Below are positions 1-7,545 of a stretch of DNA of 64,000 nt, piece after piece. The position numbers and the translations under genes were made by a program. The stretch lies in the NCBI GenBank assembly GCA_902565895.1, contig CACFGV010000006.1, forward strand, positions 19,419-83,418. Direction: 5' to 3'. Source of the stretch: K189A clade bacterium. GTDB lineage: Bacteria > Pseudomonadota > Gammaproteobacteria > Pseudomonadales > Azotimanducaceae. Numbering within the stretch: the first letter of the stretch is position 1; each line of letters begins with the position of its first letter. The notes under the pieces were generated by a model. The model did not search any database. It saw only the letters and a program-made list of their open reading frames with translations, and was not told where the DNA came from.

Positions 1-432
1 ACCTGCCATCTCGATGGTTTTCACCGAGCCACCGCCGCCCATGCCATCCACTAAACGGATATGTGGAAGCCGCAGCTCAACGGCTAAGCCTTCTGCACGG
101 ATGCGCTTGCCGGCAATTGATGCGTCAGCAGAGCCGCCGCGCACGGTGAAGTCGTCACCGGAAAGAATCACGGGACGGCCGTCTACGTCTGCGGTGCCAA
201 AGACAAAGTTCGACGGCGTGAACGCTTTTAGGTTGCCGTCATCGTCGTACTCGCCAACCCCAGCCAAGGTGCCGATCTCGTGAAAGGTCGTTGCGTCTGC
301 AATGTGGTCGATCCGCTCCCGGATGGTGAGTTTATTGAACTCATGTTGGCGAGCGACTTTGTCAGCGCCGCCCATTTCGAATGCCAGCGCCTCTCTTGCG
401 CGTAGCTCATCAATTTCTTTGTCCCAGCTCAT
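1..432 (-). CDS. Acyl-CoA carboxylase carboxyltransferase (beta) subunit, N-terminal part
   Basis: The minus frame starts at ATG 430-432 and stays open to the window edge, so only about the first 144 residues are visible. They begin MSWDKEIDELRAREALAFEM and contain TIRERIDHIAD, followed by a region ending in LVDGMGGGGSV. This is the N-terminal crotonase-like half of the propionyl-/methylcrotonyl-type biotin-dependent carboxyltransferases, which move a carboxyl group from biotin to an acyl-CoA. A strong Shine-Dalgarno (GGGGAGGG) lies just upstream of the ATG. The start is 22 nt after the stop of a small co-directional gene, so the two are probably co-transcribed. The exact acyl-CoA substrate cannot be told from this fragment. 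Confidence 0.85.
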   Translation of the reverse strand, partial: MSWDKEIDELRAREALAFEMGGADKVARQHEFNKLTIRERIDHIADATTFHEIGTLAGVGEYDDDGNLKAFTPSNFVFGTADVDGRPVILSGDDFTVRGGSADASIAGKRIRAEGLAVELRLPHIRLVDGMGGGGSVKTIEMAG

Positions 433-453
433 AACACCCTCCCCAGTGTCAAT

Positions 454-753
454 TTAGCTCGCTTTAGTGCCTGAAAATTCCGCTTCGCCAAAAGCGCCTA
501 GCTTAACTTTGCCAGCAATGGAGTCGCCATCTACGCTTGCTGAAAACTCTAACGTCATGGGCATTGGACTGGTGATGGCCGCTTTCCAAGTCAGTGTATC
601 TCCGTCGACTGTGCCGTTTTCGATGGCCATTTCACCCTGGGGGCTGGACATCATGCCGCTGAGTTCGCTGCCATTTGTGGTCAGGGTCAGCGTACCGTTT
701 TGTGCGCCCATGGGCGTGTTAATGGTGGTGTTCCAGGTGCCGTCTGCGCTCAT
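454..753 (-). CDS. Small conserved beta-rich protein of unknown function
   Basis: A 99-residue protein without signal peptide or membrane segment. It is made of short alternating strands rich in Thr, Gly and Ser, with GTL and DGDTLTWKA-type turns repeated about every 25 residues. This suggests a small beta-barrel or lipocalin-like fold. I recall similar short proteins from other bacteria but know no established function. It lies 22 nt upstream of the carboxyltransferase start on the same strand, so a role connected with acyl-CoA carboxylation is possible, but that is only context. An ORF of similar length on the opposite strand is a shadow. Confidence 0.7.
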   Translation of the reverse strand: MSADGTWNTTINTPMGAQNGTLTLTTNGSELSGMMSSPQGEMAIENGTVDGDTLTWKAAITSPMPMTLEFSASVDGDSIAGKVKLGAFGEAEFSGTKAS

Positions 754-879
754 ATTTGTTTCCTTAAACTAGCTATTCGTATTAAAACAGAGAAGAGAAA
801 CTACCATTAAGGATGCTGCAAAAGAACCGCCAGCTGTGGCATCCAGCCATGGCATACTGAATCGTGGCAAAAGTGGCTA

Positions 880-1578
880 ATGGGTGTGAGTAAAAAAGCG
901 CCGGAGATTGGTACCCTTAATGAAGGTGCGCTGCACGCTGCGCTGAAACGGCACTATGGCGGCGCCGAGGCTCAGTTCGAGGTGCCGTTTTCTGGCTTTG
1001 TTGCAGATGTGGTGCGCGACGACACCATTTTCGAAATCCAGACCTCAAGTTTCAGTGGTTTAGAGCGCAAGATGCGTGCCCTAGCAGATCAAAACCCAGT
1101 GGTGCTTGTTCACCCAATTGCAGCGCAAAAAAATCTCGTGCGCATCAAAGATCCAGCCAGCGGCGACTTTACTCGCCGCAAATCGCCGAAGAAGGGCAAG
1201 CTTTGTCACATTCTTAGCGAGCTGGTGTACTTACCCAGTTTGCTCAACCACCCGAATTTTTCGGTCGAGGTGGCGTTGATTGAGGAGGAGCAACACAGCA
1301 TCTACGATCCCAAGGCACGCAGGGGTCGTGGCGGATGGCGCACGCGGGGTCGGCATTTAGTAGAGCTGCTAGAGCAGTTGCGCATTAACGATGTTCACGA
1401 TTTATTGCAATTTGTGCAAAAGCCCTTAGCGGCGACTTTTTCGGTACAAGATCTGGCAGCTGCAATGCAACAGCCGGTGTGGCTGGCGCGACAAATGGCG
1501 TATTGCCTACGTCACGGTGGGTTATCGTCTGTTTGCGGCAAGCAGGGTAATGCGTTGCTATATGAGTTAATCCAATGA
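880..1578 (+). CDS. Hypothetical protein with PD-(D/E)XK nuclease-like N-terminal domain
   Basis: A 232-residue soluble protein. Residues about 10-60 hold GTLNEGALHAALKRHY, then GFVADVV and TIFEIQTSSF. The order is a helix with a Glu, a strand with an Asp, and a strand with ExQ, matching the layout of restriction-endonuclease-fold cores, with Gln in place of the usual catalytic Lys. A basic stretch (RRKSPKKGK) follows at about residue 105. The C-terminal third (about 150-232) looks like a small helical winged-helix domain. The fold is inferred from pattern only and activity is uncertain. It lies directly upstream of a toxin-antitoxin pair but is separated by about 75 nt with an operator, so it is probably a separate unit. 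Confidence 0.6.
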   Translation: MGVSKKAPEIGTLNEGALHAALKRHYGGAEAQFEVPFSGFVADVVRDDTIFEIQTSSFSGLERKMRALADQNPVVLVHPIAAQKNLVRIKDPASGDFTRRKSPKKGKLCHILSELVYLPSLLNHPNFSVEVALIEEEQHSIYDPKARRGRGGWRTRGRHLVELLEQLRINDVHDLLQFVQKPLAATFSVQDLAAAMQQPVWLARQMAYCLRHGGLSSVCGKQGNALLYELIQ

Positions 1579-1615
1579 TTCAGGATTGCCAACTTGACGA
1601 ATAACTTTAATTACC

Positions 1616-1643
1616 TAATATGGCCATAAATATGGCTATATTA
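1616..1643. promoter_or_regulatory. Palindromic operator of the toxin-antitoxin pair
   Basis: This 28-nt stretch is a near-perfect inverted repeat made of two similar decamers, TATGGCCATA (1619-1628) and TATGGCTATA (1631-1640), whose centres are 12 bp apart. It sits immediately in front of the antitoxin ribosome-binding site. Phd/YefM antitoxins repress their own operons by binding such paired palindromes, so this is the probable autoregulatory operator. An in-frame ATG at 1620 falls inside it, which argues against that codon being the start. Confidence 0.6.
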
Positions 1644-1652
1644 GGAGCCGTT

Positions 1653-1922
1653 GTGAACGAATACCCTATTGTGGAAGCAAAAGATCAATTGCCCAAACTT
1701 GTACGTGAAGCAGAAGCAGGTCATCCAGTCATGGTGACGCGCCACGGCAAACCGGCAGCGGTGCTGATGTCTGCGGCACGCTATGAACAGCTCACGGCCA
1801 GCCAAAGAGACTTTGTGAGTGCCGTACAAGAATTCAAGGCGCAGTACCGAATTGACGAAGATCTAAGCGACGCCTTTGCCGATGTGCGCGATTCATCTGC
1901 GGGTCGAGCAGTCGAATTGTGA
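1653..1922 (+). CDS. Antitoxin of the Phd/YefM family
   Basis: The GTG at 1653 has AGGAG five bases upstream and gives a 90-residue protein. An in-frame ATG at 1620 would lie within the operator palindrome and is less likely. The N-terminal part (VEAKDQLPKLVREAEAG, then VMVTRHGKPAAVLMS and a YEQL helix) is the classic Phd/YefM DNA-binding and dimer domain. The charged C-terminal tail would wrap the toxin. It binds and neutralises the PIN toxin encoded next, with which it overlaps by 4 nt (GTGA), and probably represses the operon through the upstream palindrome. Confidence 0.88.
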   Translation: MNEYPIVEAKDQLPKLVREAEAGHPVMVTRHGKPAAVLMSAARYEQLTASQRDFVSAVQEFKAQYRIDEDLSDAFADVRDSSAGRAVEL

Positions 1923-2338
1923 GCGTAAGCTACTTGCTCGACACCAACATCGTGTCAGCATTATTGAAGCCACAACCCAATCCGCGTCTGCTCCAGCGTA
2001 TGGCTGATGCTCAGAGCCATCTAGTGACCGCATCACTGGTTGTGCATGAGTTATGGTTCGGCGCCCAGCGGCTAGCTCATGGTCGCAAACGTGAATTGAT
2101 CGAGGGTTTTATTCAAACCACCGTGCTGCCAACGCTACCGGTGTTGGACTACGACTCGAATGCTGGGTTTTGGCACGCCACCGAGCGCGCCCGACTGCAA
2201 CAGCAAGGCATAACAACAAGCTTTGCGGATGGACAAATCGCGGCGGTGTGCGCGGTCAACCAATGCATTATGGTTACCGGCAATCAGCGTGACTTTGAAC
2301 ACTTTGACGGCATTACGGTAGAGAATTGGCTGCAATAG
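1919..2338 (+). CDS. vapC: PIN-domain ribonuclease toxin, VapC type
   Basis: A 139-residue PIN-domain protein starting at a GTG that overlaps the antitoxin stop, implying coupled translation. The four acidic metal-binding residues of VapC nucleases are in place: Asp8 (YLLDTNIVS), Glu44 (VVHELWFG), Asp104 (FADGQIAA) and Asp125 (TGNQRDF). Such toxins cut tRNA or rRNA when the antitoxin is lost. The Phd-type antitoxin with a PIN toxin is a well-known mixed pairing. No truncation is evident, so the module appears functional. A terminator hairpin follows. Confidence 0.9.
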   Translation: MSVSYLLDTNIVSALLKPQPNPRLLQRMADAQSHLVTASLVVHELWFGAQRLAHGRKRELIEGFIQTTVLPTLPVLDYDSNAGFWHATERARLQQQGITTSFADGQIAAVCAVNQCIMVTGNQRDFEHFDGITVENWLQ

Positions 2339-2376
2339 CGGCAATAAACTAATGCACTGGCTGACGCTGAAATGAA

Positions 2377-2400
2377 AAAGCCCCTGTCGCCAGGGGCTTT
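2377..2400. terminator. Bidirectional Rho-independent terminator
   Basis: A perfect 10-bp stem, AAAGCCCCTG (2377-2386) and CAGGGGCTTT (2391-2400), with loop TCGC. It lies between the converging vapC and acyl-CoA dehydrogenase genes. U-rich ends on both strands allow it to serve both transcripts. Confidence 0.8.
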
Positions 2401-2405
2401 CTTCG

Positions 2406-3467
2406 TTAAATGCCTTGCAGCACTGCGGCTTCTTCGCGCACAAATTCTGGTGCACCGAGCCATTGTCGGTTGGCGCCAATGCGCTTAAACCAATAATGCA
2501 AGCCGACGAGATCAGTAAATCCCATACCACCGTGTACTTCGGTAGCGGTCTTGGCAATAAATTGCCCCACCTCAGCTAGGTGTGCCTTGGCGTGACAGGC
2601 GGTAACACGGGCTTCATCCGGCAACTCGGCCAGTGCGTGACCCGCGAACCACACCATTGAACGGCATGGCTCTAACTGCGCCGCCATTTCAGCACACATA
2701 TGTTTTACCGCTTGGAAGCTGGCAATGGGCCGATTGAACTGTTTGCGCTGTTTGGCGTATTCAACGGCTTGGTCGAGCATGTTCTGAGCGGCGCCCAGAG
2801 TATCGGCAGCCAATGCTAACCGTCCAACGTCCAATGCCGCAGCAAAAACCTCTGGGTCTGTACTGATCGTTTGTGCGGCTACGTTGTCGTAATTCAACTC
2901 GACGTTACGCCGAGTCTTGTCCACAGTGACCAAGTGCGTGCGGGTTAAACCGGGGTCGTCGGCTTGCACTAAGTAGAGATGTCTATTGTGATCTGCCACC
3001 AGATAGCTATCGGCTTCGGCGTCGAAGGCGTACATGGACGTACCGTTTACGAGTCCGTCGTTTACGCGGATACCGGCATCGTTACGTGCCGCTACGGCCT
3101 CACCAAAGGCTATGCCGACCCGATGAGTGCCCGCCGCAATAGCGGCTAACAGGTCACCATGGTCGCCTGCTGCAGCGATTAGAGCGGTAGGTGCGATGAC
3201 TGCCGAGCCCAAAAAGGGTGTTGGCGCAATGTGTGCGCCAAGAGACTCGGCCACAATAGCGGCGTCCAGGGGCTGTAATCCTATGCCACCGTGCTCCTCG
3301 GGAATTAACAGTGCCGGCACACCCAGCTCCGTCAAGCCCGCCCATATATCGGCATCCTCGCCACCTTCGGCGTAAGTGCGCACGCGATCCAATGGTGTGT
3401 TGTCATCAAGGAAACGATTCACATTGTCCTGTAGGAGGATCTGCTCTTCTGATAATCCAAATTGCAT
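2406..3467 (-). CDS. Acyl-CoA dehydrogenase, short subunit type
   Basis: A 353-residue flavoprotein that would oxidise an acyl-CoA to the 2-enoyl-CoA. The N-terminal helical domain begins FGLSEEQILLQDNVNRFL. The C-terminal domain carries the EVHGGMGFT and HYWFKRI segments that contact FAD and the neighbouring subunit. The middle beta domain is short and poorly conserved, which is typical of the partner subunit in heteromeric dehydrogenases such as those acting on steroid side chains. It starts 8 nt after the stop of a second, longer dehydrogenase, with GGAGGT just before the ATG, so the two form one operon and probably one complex. The substrate is unknown. Confidence 0.88.
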   Translation of the reverse strand: MQFGLSEEQILLQDNVNRFLDDNTPLDRVRTYAEGGEDADIWAGLTELGVPALLIPEEHGGIGLQPLDAAIVAESLGAHIAPTPFLGSAVIAPTALIAAAGDHGDLLAAIAAGTHRVGIAFGEAVAARNDAGIRVNDGLVNGTSMYAFDAEADSYLVADHNRHLYLVQADDPGLTRTHLVTVDKTRRNVELNYDNVAAQTISTDPEVFAAALDVGRLALAADTLGAAQNMLDQAVEYAKQRKQFNRPIASFQAVKHMCAEMAAQLEPCRSMVWFAGHALAELPDEARVTACHAKAHLAEVGQFIAKTATEVHGGMGFTDLVGLHYWFKRIGANRQWLGAPEFVREEAAVLQGI

Positions 3468-3475
3468 GAGACCTC

Positions 3476-4669
3476 CTAACTGGCTTTTTCGATTTTCGGT
3501 TCGCGCGGCATACCAAGACCGCGTTCACTGATGATGTTTTTCTGGATCTGTGACGTACCGCCACCGATGATGAGTCCAAGAAAATACATGTACTCACGTT
3601 GCCAGCTGCCAGAGTTGCGCAGATGTGGGTTGTCATCGTAGGCCAGACCGAGCTCGCCCATGACATCAATGGCTAAGCCCTCCAGATCGTGCCGCAGTTC
3701 AGTGCCTTCAAGTTTGGTGATCATTCGCGCAAGGCCTGGGTTTTGTCCTGGATTTAAGCGCGCAGAAAGAATACGTAATTCGTTAAAGCGCATCGCCATG
3801 ACTTTGCCTTGGAGTTTCATCAAACGATCGCGGTAAACCGGATTGTTGATCAAAGCATCGCCGTTAACGCTCTCTTGCTTCATTAATTCGATTAACGCAT
3901 TGATTCTGGTCTGTGCAGTGTTGGCGGGCGCCAGGGTTTCGCGTTCGTGGCCAAGGATGGCGTTAGCGACCTGCCAGCCCTCGCCGCGCTCACCAACGAT
4001 TTGGTGCTTGGGCACTCTGACATCGGTAAAAAAAGTTTCGTTGAAGTTAGCGACCCCGGTCATGTCCACCAGTGGCCGTACCTCTATACCCGGGGTCTTC
4101 ATGTCGAATAACAAGAAGGAGATGCCCTTGTGCTTGGGTGCATCTGGTTCGCTGCGCACCAAACAGAAGATCCAATCGGCGATGTGCGCCGTGCTGGTCC
4201 AAATCTTTTGTCCGTTGATTACCCACTCATCGCCATCCAGCACGGCCGAGGTGGTCAAGCTGGCAAGGTCGCTGCCCGCTCCGGGTTCGGAATACCCTTG
4301 GCACCACACCATATCGCCATGAATCGTAGGGCGAATGAACTGCTCTTTTTGCTCTTGGGTACCCATTTCTAACAGGGTGGGCACCAGCATCGAGATGCCT
4401 TGGCCACCCAGGCCGGCATTAACGCGAGCGGAAGAAAATTCCTCAGCAATAATGCGCGACTTAACGATGTCTGGCTCGGCGCCATAACCGCCGTATTCTT
4501 TAGGAATGGTGCGGCAGGTGTAGCCTTTTTCGATCAGCAGTTTTTGCCAGTCTTTGGCCGCGTTACCACGTAGGTCGTTGCCCTTTGGGGCTTTGTCAGC
4601 GTTCTGGTCTAAGAAGTTCACAACCTCTGCGCGAAAGTCGTCGTATTCAGGTCCAAAGGATAAGTCCAT
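3476..4669 (-). CDS. Acyl-CoA dehydrogenase, longer subunit
   Basis: The start is placed at ATG 4667-4669, which has AAGGAG six bases upstream and gives 397 residues beginning MDLSFGPEYDDF. The frame is open 29 codons further upstream without a ribosome site. The FAD-binding stretch CQGYSEPGAGSDLAS, the INGQKIWTS strand and a C-terminal GGGTSQIQKNIISERGLGMP are standard for FadE/ACAD proteins. The last supplies the arginine and FAD contacts. It is paired with the 353-residue dehydrogenase 8 nt downstream, suggesting an alpha2beta2-type enzyme. It would catalyse the first step of beta-oxidation for an unidentified acyl-CoA. Confidence 0.9.
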   Translation of the reverse strand: MDLSFGPEYDDFRAEVVNFLDQNADKAPKGNDLRGNAAKDWQKLLIEKGYTCRTIPKEYGGYGAEPDIVKSRIIAEEFSSARVNAGLGGQGISMLVPTLLEMGTQEQKEQFIRPTIHGDMVWCQGYSEPGAGSDLASLTTSAVLDGDEWVINGQKIWTSTAHIADWIFCLVRSEPDAPKHKGISFLLFDMKTPGIEVRPLVDMTGVANFNETFFTDVRVPKHQIVGERGEGWQVANAILGHERETLAPANTAQTRINALIELMKQESVNGDALINNPVYRDRLMKLQGKVMAMRFNELRILSARLNPGQNPGLARMITKLEGTELRHDLEGLAIDVMGELGLAYDDNPHLRNSGSWQREYMYFLGLIIGGGTSQIQKNIISERGLGMPREPKIEKAS

Positions 4670-4950
4670 GGAACACTCCTTACTCAATATTGCGAGTCCG
4701 ATTGCGGTATCTATGGTGCCGCATTTTACTGCTTCTCCCTGGCGCATCAGTGTCATTGCGCACAGCAGCCGACAGAATTTAACCCCTCAAAATCACGCTC
4801 GCAACAACCCCAAGGTTACACGTTTGGATAACTGCCAGGGTTGAGCTGTGGATTAGGTCGTTGGGTTAAGCTGCTGTCTGTCCTTAGTTCGGAGCTTAGG
4901 TTAGGCTTTAAGCTTGCGCCGATTCAGCAGCTTCGTTTTTTGAGTTTAGT

Positions 4951-5595
4951 ATGACCGCGATCTCTACTTCCCAAGCCCAAGCCATGTTGCACACGATGGC
5001 TGACATGCAAGAGCAACACAATGTGTTAGTACACCCGCAGTGGCGTGAACAGGGCTTTGAGTTTTATCGGGCCATGTGGGTTGAATGTGCAGAAATGCTG
5101 GATCACTTCGGGTGGAAGTGGTGGAAACAACAAACACCGGATATTGACCAAGTTAAATTGGAGTTAGTGGATATTTGGCATTTCGCATTAAGCGAGTTAA
5201 TGCGTGAGCGCGCAATTGATCCTGCGGTTGCAGAGCAATTGGCCACGGTGAGTGTTGATAAGGCAACTGACCCCGAGGGCTTTCGCTTGGCCATCGAAAC
5301 GCTGGCGGCTGCTTGTTTAAGTACTCGCTCAATCGATTTGTCTGCCTTTTGTGCTGCAATGGCCGCTTTACCCATGGACTATGCCGAGCTGTATGCCCTG
5401 TACATTGGGAAAAACATGCTTAATCGATTTCGCCAAAATAACGGGTATAAGAGTGGCGAGTATCGAAAGCTCTGGCAGGGGCGTGAGGACAATGAGCATT
5501 TGATTGAGCTACTAGACGAATTGAGCGATGTGCCCGAGCAGTTACCAGAGCGCTTATATGCAGGTTTAGAGGCGCGCTATGCTATTGCCAACTAG
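4951..5595 (+). CDS. Dimeric all-alpha dUTPase-like pyrophosphatase
   Basis: A 214-residue helical protein of the dimeric dUTPase family (dUTPase_2, MazG-like superfamily), unrelated to the trimeric Dut. The metal-binding helices are visible as MWVECAEMLDHFGWKWWK and LELVDIWHFALSE, with the acidic ExxE and ExxD pattern. The nucleotide-binding signature YIGKNMLNRFRQNNGYKSG follows near residue 150. It hydrolyses dUTP/dUDP to dUMP, keeping uracil out of DNA and feeding dTMP synthesis. Its stop codon overlaps the start of a Nudix hydrolase by one base, giving a two-gene nucleotide-sanitation unit. Confidence 0.88.
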   Translation: MTAISTSQAQAMLHTMADMQEQHNVLVHPQWREQGFEFYRAMWVECAEMLDHFGWKWWKQQTPDIDQVKLELVDIWHFALSELMRERAIDPAVAEQLATVSVDKATDPEGFRLAIETLAAACLSTRSIDLSAFCAAMAALPMDYAELYALYIGKNMLNRFRQNNGYKSGEYRKLWQGREDNEHLIELLDELSDVPEQLPERLYAGLEARYAIAN

Positions 5596-6176
5596 TGCTT
5601 AAACCACCGAAAAGTTCAGCAACAGGCGCTTTCAGCGCTCGTACGCCGTCATTAGCAACAACCTGGCGCGACCCCTGGCAGCCAGAATTTGTTGGAACGT
5701 TGGTCTTTGTGTTGCGCGATCAAGAGGTTCTGTTGATTCATAAAAAGACCGGCCACGGGCAAGGCAAAATTAATGCGCCTGGAGGCAAGTTAGAAGCTAG
5801 GGAGCGTGTCGCAGAGTGCGCAGTTCGAGAGACCCGAGAAGAAGTTGGTCTTCAGGTAACGGATCTTGTTTGTCGTGCCGAGCTGCGATTTGTCGAACAA
5901 CAGGGGCCGCAATGGTTGGGCTATGCCTTCACCACCCGAAACTTCTCTGGCCAGCCCAGAGAAACTCCTGAAGCAAAACCGTTCTGGTGCCCTCAGGCTG
6001 ACATTCCATACGCGCGAATGTGGGATGACGACCGGATTTGGTTACCGCAGATTTTGGCCCAGGAGCAATGCGGGGGTGATGTGTTGTTGGTTGCTGACTT
6101 GTTGTTTCGTGATGGCTGCTTGCTGCAACACAAATTGTGTCCAGCGGATCGCGCTGCTGCGGCGCTGGAGATCTAG
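5595..6176 (+). CDS. Nudix hydrolase, MutT/MTH1-like
   Basis: A 193-residue protein starting at a GTG that shares one base with the dUTPase stop, so translation is probably coupled. The full Nudix box is present: GGKLEARERVAECAVRE, followed by TREEVGL, fitting GX5EX7REUXEEXGU. The preceding NAPGGK resembles the substrate loop of enzymes that hydrolyse oxidised purine nucleotides. An 8-oxo-dGTP or similar house-cleaning role fits the dUTPase next door, but substrate prediction within Nudix proteins is weak. The first 25 residues look like a non-conserved extension, so a later start is possible. Confidence 0.88.
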   Translation: MLKPPKSSATGAFSARTPSLATTWRDPWQPEFVGTLVFVLRDQEVLLIHKKTGHGQGKINAPGGKLEARERVAECAVRETREEVGLQVTDLVCRAELRFVEQQGPQWLGYAFTTRNFSGQPRETPEAKPFWCPQADIPYARMWDDDRIWLPQILAQEQCGGDVLLVADLLFRDGCLLQHKLCPADRAAAALEI

Positions 6177-6178
6177 GT

Positions 6179-7087
6179 ATGCGCATTGGCATTTCAGTGA
6201 ATTCCGCTTACCGAGTAGACGATCCAAGGCAGGGCGTGCGGTACATGGTGGAGCGCGCTCGGGCGGCGCGTCAGGCTGACCTCGACAGCTTATTTGTCGG
6301 CGATCATCACGTCACCCATCAGCCCTATTACCAAAATACGCCCATGCTGGGTCGCATGTTAGCTGAATGGCATAGCAAGCCTGTCGGTGCTTTGTACCTA
6401 TTACCGCTCTGGAATCCGGTTTTACTAGCCGAGCAAATCGCAACGTTGGCGGCGATCGCACCGGGGCGGTTCATCATGCAATGTGGCTTGGGTTGGGAGC
6501 CGGCCCAAAGCGCCGGCATGGGCGTAGATATGACCCAACGTGCCGCTATGTTTGAGGCCAGCCTAGATTTGATGCAAAAACTTTGGGCTGGAGAGGTGGT
6601 CAGCGAGGCGCGTTTCTGGAACATCGAGAATGCTCGGATCTCGCCTTTACCGGCGCAAAAGGTCGAAGTGTGGGTGGGTGCTGGCGCGCCAGCCGCACTC
6701 AATCGCACCGCGCGAATGGCGGATGGTTGGCTGGCGTCACCGAGCTTGGATCATGCCGCCGCTACGCAGCAGTTAAATCAGTACCGACAGTCTTGCGCGG
6801 AGTTTGGACGCAGTCCAACGGCTGTGGCGATACGCAGGGATATTTTCATTGCAGGCCATGCTGCTACAGCCCAGTCATTCAAACGGCGCATGGTCAGTAA
6901 GGGTTATCGCGGATTCGCTGAAGATGCGATGCTAGCCGGCACACCAGAGATGGTTGCTGCTGAGTTCGCCGCACTGGCAGAAATGGGGTTTACCGACATC
7001 ATTGTGCGCAATATGTCGTCGGATCAGGGCGAGGCCCTGGCCACTATCGAAGGTTTGGCTGAGGTGAAGCAGATTTTGGGTTTGTAG
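6179..7087 (+). CDS. Luciferase-like (LLM) flavin-dependent monooxygenase
   Basis: The start is taken at ATG 6179, 3 nt after the Nudix stop, giving 302 residues. An open extension to 6137 overlaps the Nudix gene and is not needed. The sequence begins MRIGISVNSAYRVDD and shows DSLFVGDHHV, APGRFIMQCGLGW and KVEVWVGAGAPAALNRTAR, typical of the bacterial-luciferase TIM barrel that binds FMN or F420. It probably oxidises a small organic substrate with reduced flavin, but the substrate is unknown. Tight spacing suggests it is the last gene of the dUTPase-Nudix operon. Confidence 0.83.
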   Translation: MRIGISVNSAYRVDDPRQGVRYMVERARAARQADLDSLFVGDHHVTHQPYYQNTPMLGRMLAEWHSKPVGALYLLPLWNPVLLAEQIATLAAIAPGRFIMQCGLGWEPAQSAGMGVDMTQRAAMFEASLDLMQKLWAGEVVSEARFWNIENARISPLPAQKVEVWVGAGAPAALNRTARMADGWLASPSLDHAAATQQLNQYRQSCAEFGRSPTAVAIRRDIFIAGHAATAQSFKRRMVSKGYRGFAEDAMLAGTPEMVAAEFAALAEMGFTDIIVRNMSSDQGEALATIEGLAEVKQILGL

Positions 7088-7545
7088 TTTTCGGCGGGAA
7101 ACAGGGTGAATTGGTGGAGGGGTATTTAAGACCTATTCATTGCTCACCGTCGCATAACTGCCACGGGCAGTGCCGGGTTCGGGTTATCTGTCCTCTCTGT
7201 GACATTAAGAGCCCCACTATTCCGATTGGCCTTAAAAAAATCAGCGATGGCTTCGTCGATATTGGATTGCCACCGGAACTGCGTCAGGCCCCAGGTGTAA
7301 TCATCCACGCGGCGTTGAGTCGACACAAAATGTGCCCCGAGGAGGCGAGTGAAATTACTCCCGGGTAAATGCCTGGTGTGACGGCGGTGCCAGCGGCAGA
7401 TACTGCTACGCGCCTGACGTTGCTGGTTGGTGTTATTCAGACTTTTACTGCTTACTCAACGGCTGGGGCGCGGTTCGGGATCAAGCAGGCTCTTAAGGCC
7501 AAAGCGCGTGGGCAAACAGTCTTTGCACTCGAACACCTAGAAAAG
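7088..7545. other. Gene-poor stretch with no supported gene
   Basis: About 460 nt between converging genes. Short open frames occur on both strands, for example a 60-residue minus frame at 7144-7326 containing DDYTWGLTQFRWQSNIDE and a 26-residue one just after the reductase stop containing FECKDCLPTRFG. None has a convincing ribosome site or family match. They may be decayed coding sequence. No clear terminator, repeat or RNA was seen. Confidence 0.4.
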
